NCBI GenBank assembly: GCA_949825065.1
Contig: OX463862.1
Location: forward strand, 13,139,592 to 13,203,591
Length of the DNA stretch: 64,000 nt
Reading direction: 5' to 3'
DNA from: Odontocerum albicorne
Taxonomy: Eukaryota > Arthropoda > Insecta > Trichoptera > Odontoceridae
Position 1 is the stretch's first letter. Each line of letters starts with the position of its first letter. A program made the translations under genes and the position numbers. The notes under the pieces were generated by a model that was given only the letters and a program-made list of their open reading frames with translations, made no database searches and had not been told where the DNA came from. Positions 41,715-52,262 of the stretch are shown here, one piece after another.

Positions 41715-41945
41715 TTTTTTATCAAACACTGTTTATTCTATTTTATGTAACGGTATAACCCTATCGGTGTCAATGTTTTCACCTCATCATCAGGGGAGCA
41801 CAGACAAGAGTCTAGTTTGTGCTCCCTGATGACAAGGTGAAAGGCTTGAAACCGGTAGGTTTATACCGTAACATTAAGTGGAATAAACAGTGTTGGACTA
41901 AACAAATTGCAATATATTTAAACCTCCACAACGTTAAAGCCTTTA
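41715..41945. mobile_element. Foldback element, ACCGGTTTCAAGG family
   Basis: CACTGTTTATTCTATTTTAT..AACGGTATAACCCTATCGGT at the left and ..CTTGAAACCGGTAGGTTTAT, AGTGGAATAAACAGTG at the right, then TTTAAACCTCCACAACGTTA. Confidence 0.8.
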
Positions 41946-42039
41946 CTTAACCTTAAGCTTAACAAGGTTGGTTTAACTGTCCCGCGATTCTAGAAGCATT
42001 AAGTTTATATGTACCTAATAAATATAGCCGTGGAAGGAA

Positions 42040-42265
42040 TCACCCTCTGTTCTACATACCAACTGACAGGACGAATATCATGGCTAAACACTCAGTCACA
42101 CGTGGTATAGAGATATTGAACCAACTGAATGACACGGTTGATATATTCTCGGTACCGTATAGCAGTACGAGAAGAATGCTGGCTGATATTATTCCTAACG
42201 AATAAGCTAACGCTAGAAGCAGACCCCCTTTGTATAACAGGAGAAATCCGTGCAAAGTAGATAAA
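42040..42265 (-). repeat. Dispersed repeat X (reverse copy)
   Basis: GAACCAACTGAATGACACGG, TTGATATATTCTCGGTACCG and AGAATGCTGGCTGATATTAT are the complement of 45.47-45.66 kb. A further part (GCTAACGCTAGAAGCAGACC..) recurs at 42517-42575. Not identified. Confidence 0.55.
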
Positions 42266-42339
42266 AAAAAAGGACCAAGGTCTGAGTGAATGTAATAGAA
42301 TGCAAGTAGCCTGAACGAGTGACATGTATTTGCTAAATA

Positions 42340-42395
42340 ATTAGTTGTAAGAATTGTTATCTAGTTATAAATACTATGTAGGTGTTAACTATTTC
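42340..42395. repeat. Short dispersed repeat, intact form of the mariner 55.98-kb target
   Basis: AAGAATTGTTATCTAGTTAT, then GTAGGTGTTAACTATTTCC. The same unit is at 12833-12885 and, split by a mariner, at 55925-56705. Confidence 0.6.
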
Positions 42396-42489
42396 CAAGA
42401 AATAATATTATATATAATATTAAAATTATTAAAAATAAAATGACACGTAGGAAATTAAAATTAGGTTAGTTCATAGTTATACTATATTA

Positions 42490-42580
42490 ATTAAGGTGTT
42501 AACATAAGTTGTGGGAGCTAACGCTAGAATCAGACCCTCTTTGTGTAACAGGAGAAATCCGTGCAAAGTGTCCGACTGTT
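42490..42580. mobile_element. mariner TIR scrap joined to repeat X piece
   Basis: AAGGTGTTAACATAAGTTGT matches the TIR at 14937, then switches to GAGCTAACGCTAGAATCAGA of repeat X. Confidence 0.55.
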
Positions 42581-43040
42581 GCTAAAAATATATTTCCTCT
42601 ACAAGTGTAAATAATAGAAGACTGATGAGGTAGGGGAAGAGAAGTGGGAAGAGATATGATTCAATGGTAAATGGGGCAGGGAAAAATGAAAATGAATATT
42701 TCGGGCAGGTCAGGGTCTGGACTTTTCCTTTTACGTAAAACATGGCACCACAAAGCGAAACTATAGTATTTTCGAAGATTCAAGAAATAACCTCCTTCTA
42801 GTATTTATATCTTAAGTAAAGATGCCAAATAGAGATCAAACTGTCACAGATTGAGAACGGAGATGAAGACTCTGATAAGGATATTGGGAGCATTCCAGAA
42901 ATGTCTTCTAGAGATACGAGATCAGAAGATTTGAACGGAATTTGTGAATCTAAAAGGCGCGTCATTTCTGGAACACTAAATTCCTGTACAAATATCACAT
43001 ATAAGCTTTAGAAATGAAGCTGAACATGCAACTCATATGA
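42581..43040. other. Unassigned sequence
   Basis: Nothing recognised. Confidence 0.25.
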
Positions 43041-43044
43041 TTTT

Positions 43045-43046
43045 TG

Positions 43047-43137
<91 letters not shown>
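43045..43137. repeat. Poly(A) run followed by (TA)n microsatellite
   Basis: About 34 A residues, then about 30 TA dinucleotides, directly followed by a SINE-family-1 body end (GCAGGCTTATTGCCAAGTGT). Confidence 0.95.
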
Positions 43138-43138
<1 letters not shown>

Positions 43139-43430
43139 CAGGCTTATTGCCAAGTGTCAATCTCTTTCAACCAACTATAAAATTATAGTAAAAAGTTTTT
43201 AGTGAGAGGGTTTATATTATCGATGTAGAGGAAAAAAAAACGAAATACCATTTTTTTTAAATAAATTAACAATTAAAAAACAAATACAAATTTAACAAGG
43301 TCATCGATGGCAAGGGGAATGAAAGGGAAATTGTAAAAAAAGATGACGAAAAAACAAGACGCTGTGAGGTTATTGAAGGGAATGGTTGGTTGGAAGATAT
43401 TGCCACCTGGCAATAGGTCCGCGAGGTTGT
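43138..43430. mobile_element. SINE family 1 body fragments in opposed orientation
   Basis: 43139-43200: GGCTTATTGCCAAGTGTCAA, CAACCAACTATAAAA. 43384-43430: GGTTGGTTGGAAGATATTGC, CACCTGGCAATAGGTCCGC, the complement. Confidence 0.55.
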
Positions 43431-43845
43431 TTTTACAATGAAGTGTTAAATAAAAAAAGTTGTTGTAATGTTTTCAATTAGCTTTTTGAAGCTAGTCAAT
43501 GATGGTGCAAGTATTATATTAGCTGGTTGCTAGTTTCAGATTCTAAAACCATGGATAGTAAAAGGATAGTAAAACCATGGATAGTAAAAGACGATGTGGA
43601 AAATGAAGAATGGTGAACTGGAAAAGCCAAACGGGCATTTCTGTTGAAGCGTAACGCCAGTCTGTAATCAGAAAGTCGCTGAGCTTTTTCTAAGATATAT
43701 AAGACGGCGGTGGGACAGTTAAAGCCGTTATACTGAAGTGACAATACCTGAACATTTCGATAGTTTTTCACAGTCAACCGGTTGATGGATGAATAAAAGT
43801 TATACGTACTTTATTGTATTGTATTACACTTTCATTGTAAATAGT
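43431..43845. other. Unassigned; minus frame without confirmed domain
   Basis: An 87-codon minus frame (43514-43777) includes KAQRLSDYRLALRFNRNARL. It may be transposon-derived but no family is recognised. A short duplication AAACCATGGATAGTAAAAG is present. Confidence 0.25.
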
Positions 43846-43849
43846 AACA

Positions 43850-43940
43850 TACAACTTGGCGGCCTTATTGTCACGTTGAAATCTCACCATAAAACGTTGA
43901 AGAGGCCTTTAATAAAGATCAGACTACATCTCTTTATTTT
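43850..43940 (-). mobile_element. SINE family 1 body fragment
   Basis: ACAACTTGGCGGCCTTATTG, then AAAACGTTGAAGAGGCCTTT. Confidence 0.5.
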
Positions 43941-43949
43941 TAAAAATCT

Positions 43950-44150
43950 GGAAAGAAATACAGTAAGAAAAGACAGAGCGCCAGCAAGATGGAGTGATCA
44001 GATGAAGGAATTAATTGGAGGAAAAGTGTACACTGCCATGCAAATGGTAAGTGACTGAGAGAAGTGCAGACGTGTCATCGCTACCTGTACAACCAATATA
44101 CCATAGAAGACAACCCTCAATCATGAGGAAGGACAGAGATGGTCAAGGTG
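43950..44150 (+). mobile_element. LINE RT C-terminal tail
   Basis: The plus frame RKDRAPARWSDQMKELIGGK, then a stop and EKCRRVIATCTTNIP, fits the R.GRP..RW.D......W tail of non-LTR polymerases. Confidence 0.6.
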
Positions 44151-45235
44151 TAAAAAGCTCTTAATATTAAGCCTTTCTATATTTCTCAAAATTTATCAAC
44201 CGGTCCGGTGTGAGATTTGCAAATTTTATCAACCGGTTAGCCCAAACCGGCGCGAGCCCATAGGGGGCATCACTGGAATAAGGAAAATAAAAATTATCAC
44301 GCAATAAGTAAATGACTAAGCGAGGGTCATTGAGGACGGAAAATTTCGAGGCATTTGAATCATAACGAAAATGGCAAACACTGTTAAGCCATAAATTAGA
44401 AGAAAAAATGAGTATTGAAATTAGTCACAATCGAGTCAACTTTTTGTGTGTCAATCATTATACGAGTACAATGGCCCTATGAACGAATATGTGAGTAAGC
44501 TATTGTACAATAATGCTTTCCGTCTGCCTTTCCCCAAACACCCTTTCTGTAGTGCAAGGGAGATGTTTGTTGAACATAGAGTACATCAATTTGAAGTCTT
44601 ATTTCAAACATTCGACGTGATGGTATATATTATATAGGTATGTATGTACGTATAAGCATTTGGGGATTTTTTTCATTTACTTCTTTTAACACGAAAAATA
44701 TTTATGTCCCCGTGGTTTCATGTTAAACGATTTCCACTGTATTTTCATACGTTGAACCCTCGTGTTGTATATTATATATGTATAACATAAAAACACCCCA
44801 ACATACTCATATACAGGGTTGGTTCAAGCTGAATTATACAAAAGTCGGACAAAATTCGGTCAAAAATAACCAAATGGCGGAAGCAATTGGGGTCAGCCGC
44901 CACCTCCACGCGGACCCCAATCTGATTGGGTCAACTCGGTCAAGTGGGGCAGGTGATTTTTTACCACTTTAAATATAATTATTCCTTCTGAGTGTTGTGA
45001 ATAACATATAATGAAGTTAGGTAAAAAAAAACACATTGAAGAGTTCCCCACAATTTTGTGGAAAGAGATAATCACTTCACTAGGCAAAGCCTGTGACGAA
45101 TTCGTCTCATTTCTTAATAATAAATGTTATATATTCCATAATGCAGGACGCATATTGCAGTTCTTCGTATATACATTTTATTTAATTATTTACTTCATCA
45201 ACGGTAAAAAAAATAATACAAGAAATGAGTGTATC
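44151..45235. other. Unassigned sequence
   Basis: Several short frames (44446-44637, 44778-44972, 45011-45250) without recognisable domains. 44890-44950 is locally GC-rich with a short inverted motif around GGGTCAGCCGCC..GGACCCC. Confidence 0.25.
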
Positions 45236-45239
45236 ATTT

Positions 45240-45670
45240 ATTACAAATAGTTTAAGATATAAAATTACAATAAAATAAGCACACGAGTCAAAAATATTTA
45301 AAAAATATAAAAATTCAACAATGTACATATACGATACGGGACCGTCTCAAGATAGGCCACCCGCATCTCACCACACCGAGTGTCAATTTTGGTATTCATG
45401 CGGAAAGAAAAGAACAGTACAATTTCAAAAAAATGTTACATCTGTACTGTTCTTTTATTTTCACTTTGCAAGGATTTTTCCTAGTTCACAAAGTGAATCT
45501 GATACTATTAATATTTGTTAGGAAGAATATAAGCCAGGATTCTTCTCATACTGCTAGGCGGTACCGAGAATATATCCACAGTGTCACTCAGTTGGTTCAA
45601 TATCTATCTATGAGTAACATATACTCGTATATATCGGGCGTGATTGAGTGTTGAGTCATGATATTTGTTC
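45240..45670 (+). repeat. Dispersed repeats shared with 11.3 kb and 42.1 kb
   Basis: 45250-45390 matches 11.30-11.48 kb (GGGACCGTCTCAAGATAGG, CGCATCTCACCACACCGAG). 45460-45670 matches the complement of 42.04-42.26 kb. Adjacent at 45411-45450 is an AAGAACAGTAC/GTACTGTTCTT inverted pair. Confidence 0.55.
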
Positions 45671-45790
45671 TGTAATATGGTATCTTTTTTTATTTATTTA
45701 ACAAAGTAATCTATGATACGCACATTTGCCAAAAGCTATATCCATACATAAATGTATTATTTTAGAACTAAACGACTGATCTAATATCTA

Positions 45791-46390
45791 TTAGGCGTTA
45801 ACATAAGTTGTGTCCGTTTTTTTCCAATTTTAAAATGAGCACCAAAAGTAAAACAAAATGGTAAATGTTCTACGTCATTCGAAATAAAATTTTCTGCTCT
45901 ATTAAATATTGTGTTTGCTTTTACGTTACATATATTATTTTATTTGATTACAAGCCTTCAAAATGGAATGTCAAGTAGACGAAAGTGAGCATTTTCGACA
46001 CCTCCTTCTGTTCGCGTTTAATCGAGGGAATAAAGCTGCCAAAGCTGCTCGCAATATTTGCGAAGTGTACGGCGAAGATGCTATGAATGAAAGGGCGTTT
46101 CAAATACGGTAATATTGACCTGAAAGACATGGAGCGTTCCGGACGATCAGTGGACTTCGATGAAGACCGCTTAAACCATATTATTCATGAAGATCCCACA
46201 ACTAGAATCACGGGACAGTTAAAGCAACCTTGAAAAACCTTAAGTAGGAATATCGCAATCCTTCCAGCTAATACTGTAGGTGGACTAGTCAGGCAACAGA
46301 TGATACTTCGAGAGCCTGTGCTTATAGCGGAAAAGTAGACTCCACTTATCTACAATAGTTGGGAGCGTTTCCAAGAACAAATTAAGACAA
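45791..46390 (+). mobile_element. mariner 5' half (same family as 14937)
   Basis: TA (45789-45790) then TTAGGCGTTAACATAAGTTG. The frame from 45963 reads MECQVDESEHFRHLLLFAFN, RGNKAAKAARNICEVYGEDA, MNERAFQ, then after a shift DLKDMERSGR and DFDEDRLNHIIHEDP: the helix-turn-helix half of a mariner transposase. Stops and shifts follow; no right TIR is seen. Complementary in content to the 14937 element. Confidence 0.82.
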
Positions 46391-47020
46391 CGATGAACTA
46401 TTTAGCTTAAGAAATCTCTAATGACTGACATGTACAATGTTATTTATCTAATCTTATAGTTTTTGGATGCTGTTGATAATACGGTTGGCCATAGGATTCA
46501 CTTTATCGACAATAAAACAGGATAAGCGTCCATCACATACGACATGGACTAACACCATCAAATCGAGTGATTAAGGCGTCCTACCATAGAGGACGCTTCC
46601 ACTATGCCTCAGTGTCGCTCTGGATGACGGGATTTGTCTAAACAAGTGTACATATTATATTATTATTACATCAAAACCACCATCCTCATACGTGAGGGTC
46701 GAACGTCAAAGAGGTAAATATTTAATAGTTCGCAATGTATTTTAGCAAAAAGACTTTAAATATTTCCAAGACGATGCTATTTGCATAATTCAGATTTAGA
46801 CATAATGTGTGGCCCCGATCTTTGAACATCCGCGCGCCGAATCATTAGCACGATAATAATTCTTAACGCTAATTAGTTAGCGCGCGGAAAGCTTTTTTGC
46901 CCGACCGTCATGTGACTACAATAAACCCGTCAATTGCGCGAATACACAAATGTGAACTCAGAAAGTAAACTCACAATGCACGGCAGTGACTCTCAAATAA
47001 ATAAAACAATATAATGTATA
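46391..47020. other. Unassigned; GC-skewed inverted motif
   Basis: CATCCGCGCGCCGAATCATT and TAATTAGTTAGCGCGCGGAA around 46830-46900 form a partial palindrome. RT-tail like codons (RPSHTTWTNTIKSSD) near 46530 are too short to call. Confidence 0.3.
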
Positions 47021-47021
47021 G

Positions 47022-47568
47022 GGGTTTTTCAAATTGAGTGGTTTTTTTAAATTCTTGAATAAAACACACAATTTGCTTTGATTTCAAGAAACTTTTTATT
47101 GGTCATTGAAGTATAATGTATGAAATTTAAACACAAAAAACAATATCTGCCAAATGTCCACCTCATGCAGCTCCACATATGTCCACTCTTTTGTCAAAAT
47201 TTTCGATGACATTTTGGCATAATTGCGGTTCTAACTCACCAGTAACGCGAATAATTTCGTCCTTCAGCTCAGGAATTGATCGGGGGTCATTCTTGTAGAC
47301 CTGACTTTTCACGTAACCCCAGAGAAAATAGTCCAACGGTGCCTGATCACATGATCTTGGTGGCCAATTAACATCTCCGTTTCCGGAGATTACAATACAT
47401 AAAATAATTCTCAATTTGACCGCGTTGTTGTATTATATATGTGCAACTCCATTTTCATAAATGTCATACATTACACTTCTCAAATGTCACAAGCCCCAGG
47501 CAAGATCACGACGCCATCTGTGTTTTATCCAAGAATTTAAAAAAACGCTCAATTTGAAAGACCCTTTA
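47022..47568 (-). mobile_element. Tc1/mariner-superfamily deletion derivative
   Basis: Left GGGTTTTTCAAATTGAGTGG, right CGCTCAATTTGAAAGACCC. The minus frame reads GNGDVNWPPRSCDQAPLDYF, LWGYVKSQVYKNDPRSIPEL, KDEIIRVTGELEPQLCQNVI and ENFDKRVDIC. Sibling of 28550-29111. Confidence 0.85.
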
Positions 47569-47574
47569 GTTAAA

Positions 47575-47690
47575 CCATTAACACTGGAGGTTTGAAGACA
47601 TTGTAATTTGTTTGATTAAATACTGATTATTCCACTTTATATAACGATATAACCTACCGGTAGTGTCTACCAGTAACCTTAAAACCTGAC
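47575..47690. mobile_element. Half foldback element
   Basis: CCATTAACACTGGAGGTTTG, AAGACATTGTAATTTGTTTG, then ATTATTCCACTTTATATAAC and CTACCGGTAG; the second arm is lost. Confidence 0.65.
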
Positions 47691-48245
47691 AATCTATGAC
47701 AGAATACGGAATGAAGTGATTAGGAATGAATGCGAACTTGGTTGACATGTTAAATGAAATAAACAAGAGCACTCTCAGATGGTGTAGAACGAATGAATGC
47801 GAACTTGGTTGATATGTTAAGTGAAATAAACAAGAGCACTCTCTCAGATGGTGTATAGTAGAATGAATGAATACGAACTTGGTTGATATGTTAAGTGAAA
47901 TAAACAAGAGCACTCTCTCAGATGGTGTAGAACGAATGAATACGAACTTGATTGATACGTTAAGTAAAATAAACAAGAGTACTCTCAGGTGGTGTAGAAC
48001 GAATGAATGAAGAAAGACCAATAAACCAAATATATAGTGTGAATGTGGGTGAAACGCACGGTAGAAGACTACCAAGGGAAGCATGGTTGCGTCAAATGAT
48101 GAAATTTAAAACAAGGAATCGTAAAAAAGTTAGACAAATCGAAATGTGTGAATGTTGAGGAGACGAAAGTTGTGTGCATGGGTAGAAAAGTTTGAAGATC
48201 TGTTAACTCTGTCTGCCCCGCAAGGGACACAGTTTGATGTTACGT
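47691..48245 (+). mobile_element. LINE RT tail with an internally amplified ~65-70 bp segment
   Basis: AATCTATGACAGAATACGGA..GAAGTGATTAGGAATGAATG is the YDRIRNEVIRNEC block. Then GCGAACTTGGTTGATATGTT, AAGTGAAATAAACAAGAGCA, CTCTCAGATGGTGTAGAACG repeats four times (47728-48005). The tail ends with the 3' marker CCCCGCAAGGGACACAG near 48210-48230. Confidence 0.8.
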
Positions 48246-48590
48246 ATATAATGTTTTTACCCTCAAATATTTTTAACAATTCGATTAAATTGTTTACCAA
48301 CTAAAGCCAACATCGGTTTTTTAGTTTTCGTACAAATTTTACAAATTAATATTGATTATTATTTGTAATTTTTTTAAACTTTTTTAAATAATAGATTTTT
48401 TTAGCTATCTTTTTTGTTGTAACATAAGTTTATTTATTATGTTTTTCTTGAATTTTTCCTTGTTTTTCCGATGTTTTTTTTTTATTTATTGCGGCGTAAC
48501 TTGGAGATATGATTGCGCCGACATAAAAAAATCATCGACAAGAATTCCCATATCCTTAACATATCAGTAATACGGAATCTCACAGCCATT
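48246..48590. other. Unassigned AT-rich sequence
   Basis: Low-complexity T-rich stretches only. Confidence 0.25.
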
Positions 48591-48668
48591 TATTCGAATC
48601 AAAGTAAGTTTCGAATCAACGTAAGATTCGAATCAACGTAAGATTCGAATCAACGTTAGATTCGATTG
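48591..48668. repeat. Short tandem repeat, 17-18 bp, ~4 copies
   Basis: Unit ATTCGAATCAACGTAAG. Confidence 0.85.
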
Positions 48669-49035
48669 ATTAGTCCTTGAATTTCCTTGAATCCAACATG
48701 AACACTTCGCAAAGCTAATTAAAAACATTTGAGAAACGCAGCTGTTTGAAACGCGTCAATCTGTCTATTGTCTGAGCACACACCGGGTACACAAATCAAA
48801 CAGACGGCAGATATAAGGAATCTGGGAGGACGGGTGAAAAAGCTCTGGCGTTGTTCATGCCAAAGGTGATCCCGTGATGTAAACAACACCGGCTATTCTA
48901 TCAAAGCGACAGGTTGTTCATACTGATGGATTAAATAATGGACGCGAAGACTGTGAATTATTGTCTTCGTGTGGTGTTGCAAATATGTGAATAATAAACA
49001 CTTTAATTATAGAGCTGTCATTCTTTACTTCCAAG
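48669..49035. other. Unassigned sequence
   Basis: Nothing recognised. Confidence 0.25.
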
Positions 49036-49039
49036 ATAT

Positions 49040-49410
49040 TCACAAAGAATGGCTGAGCGTGTTTTCTTTATAAATCAACGAATAATCGTAAAAACAGATT
49101 CATTCGTATGGTGTCATCCGTGACTTGTTGAAAAGACGACTGTGTTCCAACCAGGAAGTAACGTGTTCGATCCGAAGTCAAGATTGCCTCAACTGTTGCG
49201 AACGAATTGATTTCGAACTTTGTGTCTGTGTTTTCAAGTGAACAATCGTAAAATAGACTCATTCGTATGGTATCATTCGTGGCATAGTTGTTAAGATGAC
49301 TGTCTTTCAACCAGGGGGTAACGGGTTTGATCAAAAGTCGAGATTGCTTCAAGTGTCACGAACGGATTGATTTCTAACTGTGTATCTTTGTATTCAAGTC
49401 CCTTAATCGA
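49040..49410. repeat. Two tandem units of ~178 bp
   Basis: CAATCGTAAAATAGACTCAT, TCGTATGGTATCATTCGTGG, CGAACGGATTGATTTCTAAC appear twice (49083-49240, 49243-49400). A diverged single unit tail is at 60553-60700 (GTGTCGCGAACGGATTTATT, GATGTTTCTTCGGAGAGTAG). Confidence 0.7.
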
Positions 49411-49584
49411 ATGTCTCCATTGTATTTTTCGAATTCTGTATCGGACAGATGTTCCTTCGGATAGGAGTAGAACGTTGATGTCGATATCGTCTTATGTTAA
49501 ATCAATCCAACAGGACGGGGTATTGTGACAAGAGCTTATGCCGTTGGTGTTTGCCTGTGGCATGGATTGGTGTGCCTCAAAATG
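49411..49584. other. Unassigned sequence
   Basis: Related in part to 60.6-60.7 kb. Confidence 0.25.
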
Positions 49585-49587
49585 TTA

Positions 49588-50083
49588 GGCCTCGGCCACA
49601 CTGGTAGGAGCCTCGCTTGGTGCTTAGAGCTACGCTGCGAGCTAGGCGACATATCCTAGCGAACCAAACCACCGCATACTATCGCAATGGCTACACTGCA
49701 CGCCACGTTGCATGAGGATTAGTCACCGAGTGAATCTCCTAGCGAACAAATGTGTTGGTTAACTTTATTGTGTCACCAAGTGATTTTACAATATGGCGGA
49801 ACTTTTGTGTATAAAAGGGAGCCTTTGTGGAACCCATCTAGCAAATTATACAAAAATGTACCTGTAATAAAATCACTTTGGAATGAAGTTGCACAGGAAG
49901 TAAATAAAGATAAGGTAAGTTGTAATGAAATTGGTTAGTTTTGAGAGTGGCATCATTTATTGACTCAATTGCTCCCAAATGTCAAATGAATTTGTGCGAA
50001 GCACTTTGGTGTGGCCAAGCATGAAGTCACCTAGTATATTTGTCACGTAGCACCTAGCGAATTACTTTGGTGTGGCCTTAGCC
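49588..50083. mobile_element. PIF/Harbinger-like non-autonomous element, TTA target
   Basis: Ends GGCCTCGGCCACAC and GTGTGGCCTTAGCC, an imperfect TIR of ~14 bp that extends further with breaks. The 3-bp TTA lies on each side (49585-49587, 50084-50086), the usual PIF/Harbinger target. The interior encodes a MADF-like fragment. Its right 90 bp is re-used in the 51.6-51.9 kb tandem repeat. Confidence 0.78.
49780..49935 (+). pseudogene. MADF/Myb-like domain fragment inside Harbinger
   Basis: The frame reads YKREPLWNPSSKLYKNVPVI, KSLWNEVAQEVNKDK. It has the MADF pattern (P.LW....YKN......W..V). PIF/Harbinger elements carry a companion DNA-binding protein of this kind. A GTAAGT-like donor follows at 49914, so it may be an exon relic. 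Confidence 0.65.
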
Positions 50084-50091
50084 TTAGATAT

Positions 50092-50610
50092 ATGGGTAAC
50101 GACTCCTCTCCATCCATACCTGCATTCCGCGGCTCGAAGGGCAGTTGTTAAAGTTAGTCTAGTTTCATCTCACACTTGGCCACTTTAATGTATTGGCATT
50201 CATTTTCTTGTGTCGTCCGTCCACGCCTCCAATAACCACAAACCTCTCCAAACTGTTTCATTGATCACGAGCAAAATGTCCAAATAATCGGAGGACTCGT
50301 CGAAAGCATATTGTCGACAATCTGTCAGTGATTTTCAGTCATTCGAGAACGAAAGTGTTAGTTGGCCTTGCTGTCCATAGAATTAGTAACACCGTTCTCC
50401 AGCACCACATTTCAAATGCACCTATTCTACGTATCTTGCTTGCTCTCAGAGTCCAAGTCTCTGCGTCATACATGAATATTTCGAAGACGAGATACTTAAC
50501 CAGGCGCAGTTTAGTCGTGATGGTGATAGTTCTGCTCTTCCACATAATTTCCATCGCATTTTTGCTATTCCAGTTCTTCTTTTCACCTCAGTATCGCATC
50601 CTCCATTGTT
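50092..50610 (-). mobile_element. LINE RT C-terminus (GLPLTTAL family)
   Basis: The minus strand reads IMWKSRTITITTKLRLVKYL, MYDAETWTLRASKIRRIGAF, EMWCWRTVLLILWTARPTNT, then ITDRLSTICFRRVLRLFGHF and RFVVIGGVDGR. About 170 codons with a few breaks. Confidence 0.85.
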
Positions 50611-50629
50611 GGTAATGTAACCTTAGTAA

Positions 50630-51102
50630 CAACGTTCCCTCTGAGGTGTGCGGCCGCACACCTGTTAAAAATTGTCCGCACACATGTTTCCATCTTCCGC
50701 ACACATCTCAAAGAAAGGAACTTGTAACCGTCTTTTGTTTTGCGCAATTATATATTTTATTTGATATTTTATGATGGGTTCTCAGGTTACTTCTTTGAGA
50801 TGTGTGCGGAACATGTAAACACCATATAGAGTCCACGCGGCGTAAACAAAGAATCTGGAATCAACGATACACGAAGGAACATTATCGGGTAAGAAAAAAA
50901 TTTATTTTTTATATAACCTACATATTTGAAAAATATAATTTATGATTTCGTGGTAAATTATGTTGACTACTTATGATAGTTTTATCTATGCATATTTGCG
51001 CACTTTCCTATTTTTTTCTTGCACATATTTATTGCGCACTTTTCTCTTTTTTTCTTGCACTGATGGGCCGCACACACAATGAAAAAATTAGGGGGAACGT
51101 TG
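50630..51102. mobile_element. hAT-type non-autonomous element, perfect 8-bp target duplication
   Basis: Ends CAACGTTCCCTCTGAGGTGT and the complement of CAACGTTCCCCCTAATTT. Both carry GTGTGCGGCC subterminal motifs. CTTAGTAA lies at 50622-50629 and at 51103-51110. An 8-bp duplication is the hAT hallmark. No transposase frame. Confidence 0.9.
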
Positions 51103-51110
51103 CTTAGTAA

Positions 51111-51425
51111 TATCTTCAATATACTATATACGAATCACAAATTCGGGTGTATTAAAGGGAACCATACGAATAAATAAATTAGAGATAAGGCCACGGAAAG
51201 TGATGAAAAAATGCGATATTATCAGAGATCGTTATCATTGTAGACGTTTATTTCTTATCACATACTTGACGTTGTTGATGCAATCAAGGACTTAATTGAT
51301 AATTATCGCTTTACGTCAACCGTCCACTTTAAAAATAATTATTATTGACTCATGCTGCTTGCACGCATTGCGTTGTCATGATTTATAATCAATAAATAGA
51401 CTAACGAGCAGGAGGAAGATATAAA
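51111..51425. other. Unassigned sequence
   Basis: Nothing recognised. Confidence 0.25.
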
Positions 51426-51429
51426 TTCA

Positions 51430-51960
51430 CCAGTCTAGTTTCTCTTAGAACCATTCCATGTGCAGAAAGGATTACGTCAAGGCTGTATACTGTTACCTGA
51501 TTTATTCAACATATATGGAGAGTAAATCATGAGAAAATATTCAACGGATGGTTTTGCATAGAAGATCGTTAAATTTCCAATATAAGATTCGCAGACGATA
51601 CAATGGTTATACACAACAACGAAGATGAGATGTGTTGTGGCCAAGCATGAAGTCATCTAGTATATTAGTCACGTAGCACCTAGCGAAGGCCTTTGGTGTG
51701 GCCTTAGTTTCAAATTTCCAATGTAAGATTCGCAGACGATACAATGGTTATACACAACAACGAAGATGAGATGTGTTGTGGCCAAGCATGAAGTCACCTA
51801 GTATATTAGTCACATAGCACCTAGCGAAGCACTTTGGTGTGGCCTTAGCTTTAAATTTCCAATGTAAGATTCGCAGACGATACAATGGTTATACACAACA
51901 ACGAAGATGAGATGGTCAAGATCTTTCTTAGAATTTAAATGAGCCGTTTACTAGAACTAG
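51430..51960 (+). mobile_element. LINE RT core fragment with amplified FADD/Harbinger chimera
   Basis: 51455-51530 encodes FHVQKGLRQGCILLPDLFNI then YGE, the RT motif (QGC.LSP.LFN). At 51578-51620 and twice more the catalytic FADDTMVIHNNEDEM segment appears. Between copies lie ~90 bp from the right end of the PIF/Harbinger element (GTGGCCAAGCATGAAGTCAC to TGGTGTGGCCTTAG). The unit is ~137 bp and the FADD part occurs three times. Confidence 0.85.
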
Positions 51961-52262
51961 AAATAAACAAAAAAATAAAATAAATGTCTTTATCCTAAGC
52001 GATTTGAGCACTATAGACCTTTAATAGGCATTTTTTTGGTGAAAAAGATTTCCTTCCGAATGTGTAACTACGAGTATAATATGTATTTCGTCTTCCTGCG
52101 GTAAGTTTTCTTACCAAATACGTTTCTCTTAACATAAGCAGATGCGAGGAAATACCTAATCTAATGGCCGCAGCCACTATCTTCCTATCCTTATACTTAA
52201 CTGACATATTTTTAATATACTCGTATCAATAATAATGGGTTCGCATCCCGAGTTGAAGTACT
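51961..52262. repeat. Dispersed repeat R copy
   Basis: GAGGAAATACCTAATCTAAT, GGCCGCAGCCACTATCTTCC, GGTTCGCATCCCGAGTTGAA. Same order at 58.3-59.0, 59.45-59.62 and 62.35-62.56 kb. Unknown class; possibly LINE 3' sequence. Confidence 0.6.

Noticed and set aside
43514..43777. 87-codon minus frame as a host exon
   Set aside because: No family recognised, no GT-AG borders found, and the neighbours are SINE and LINE scraps.
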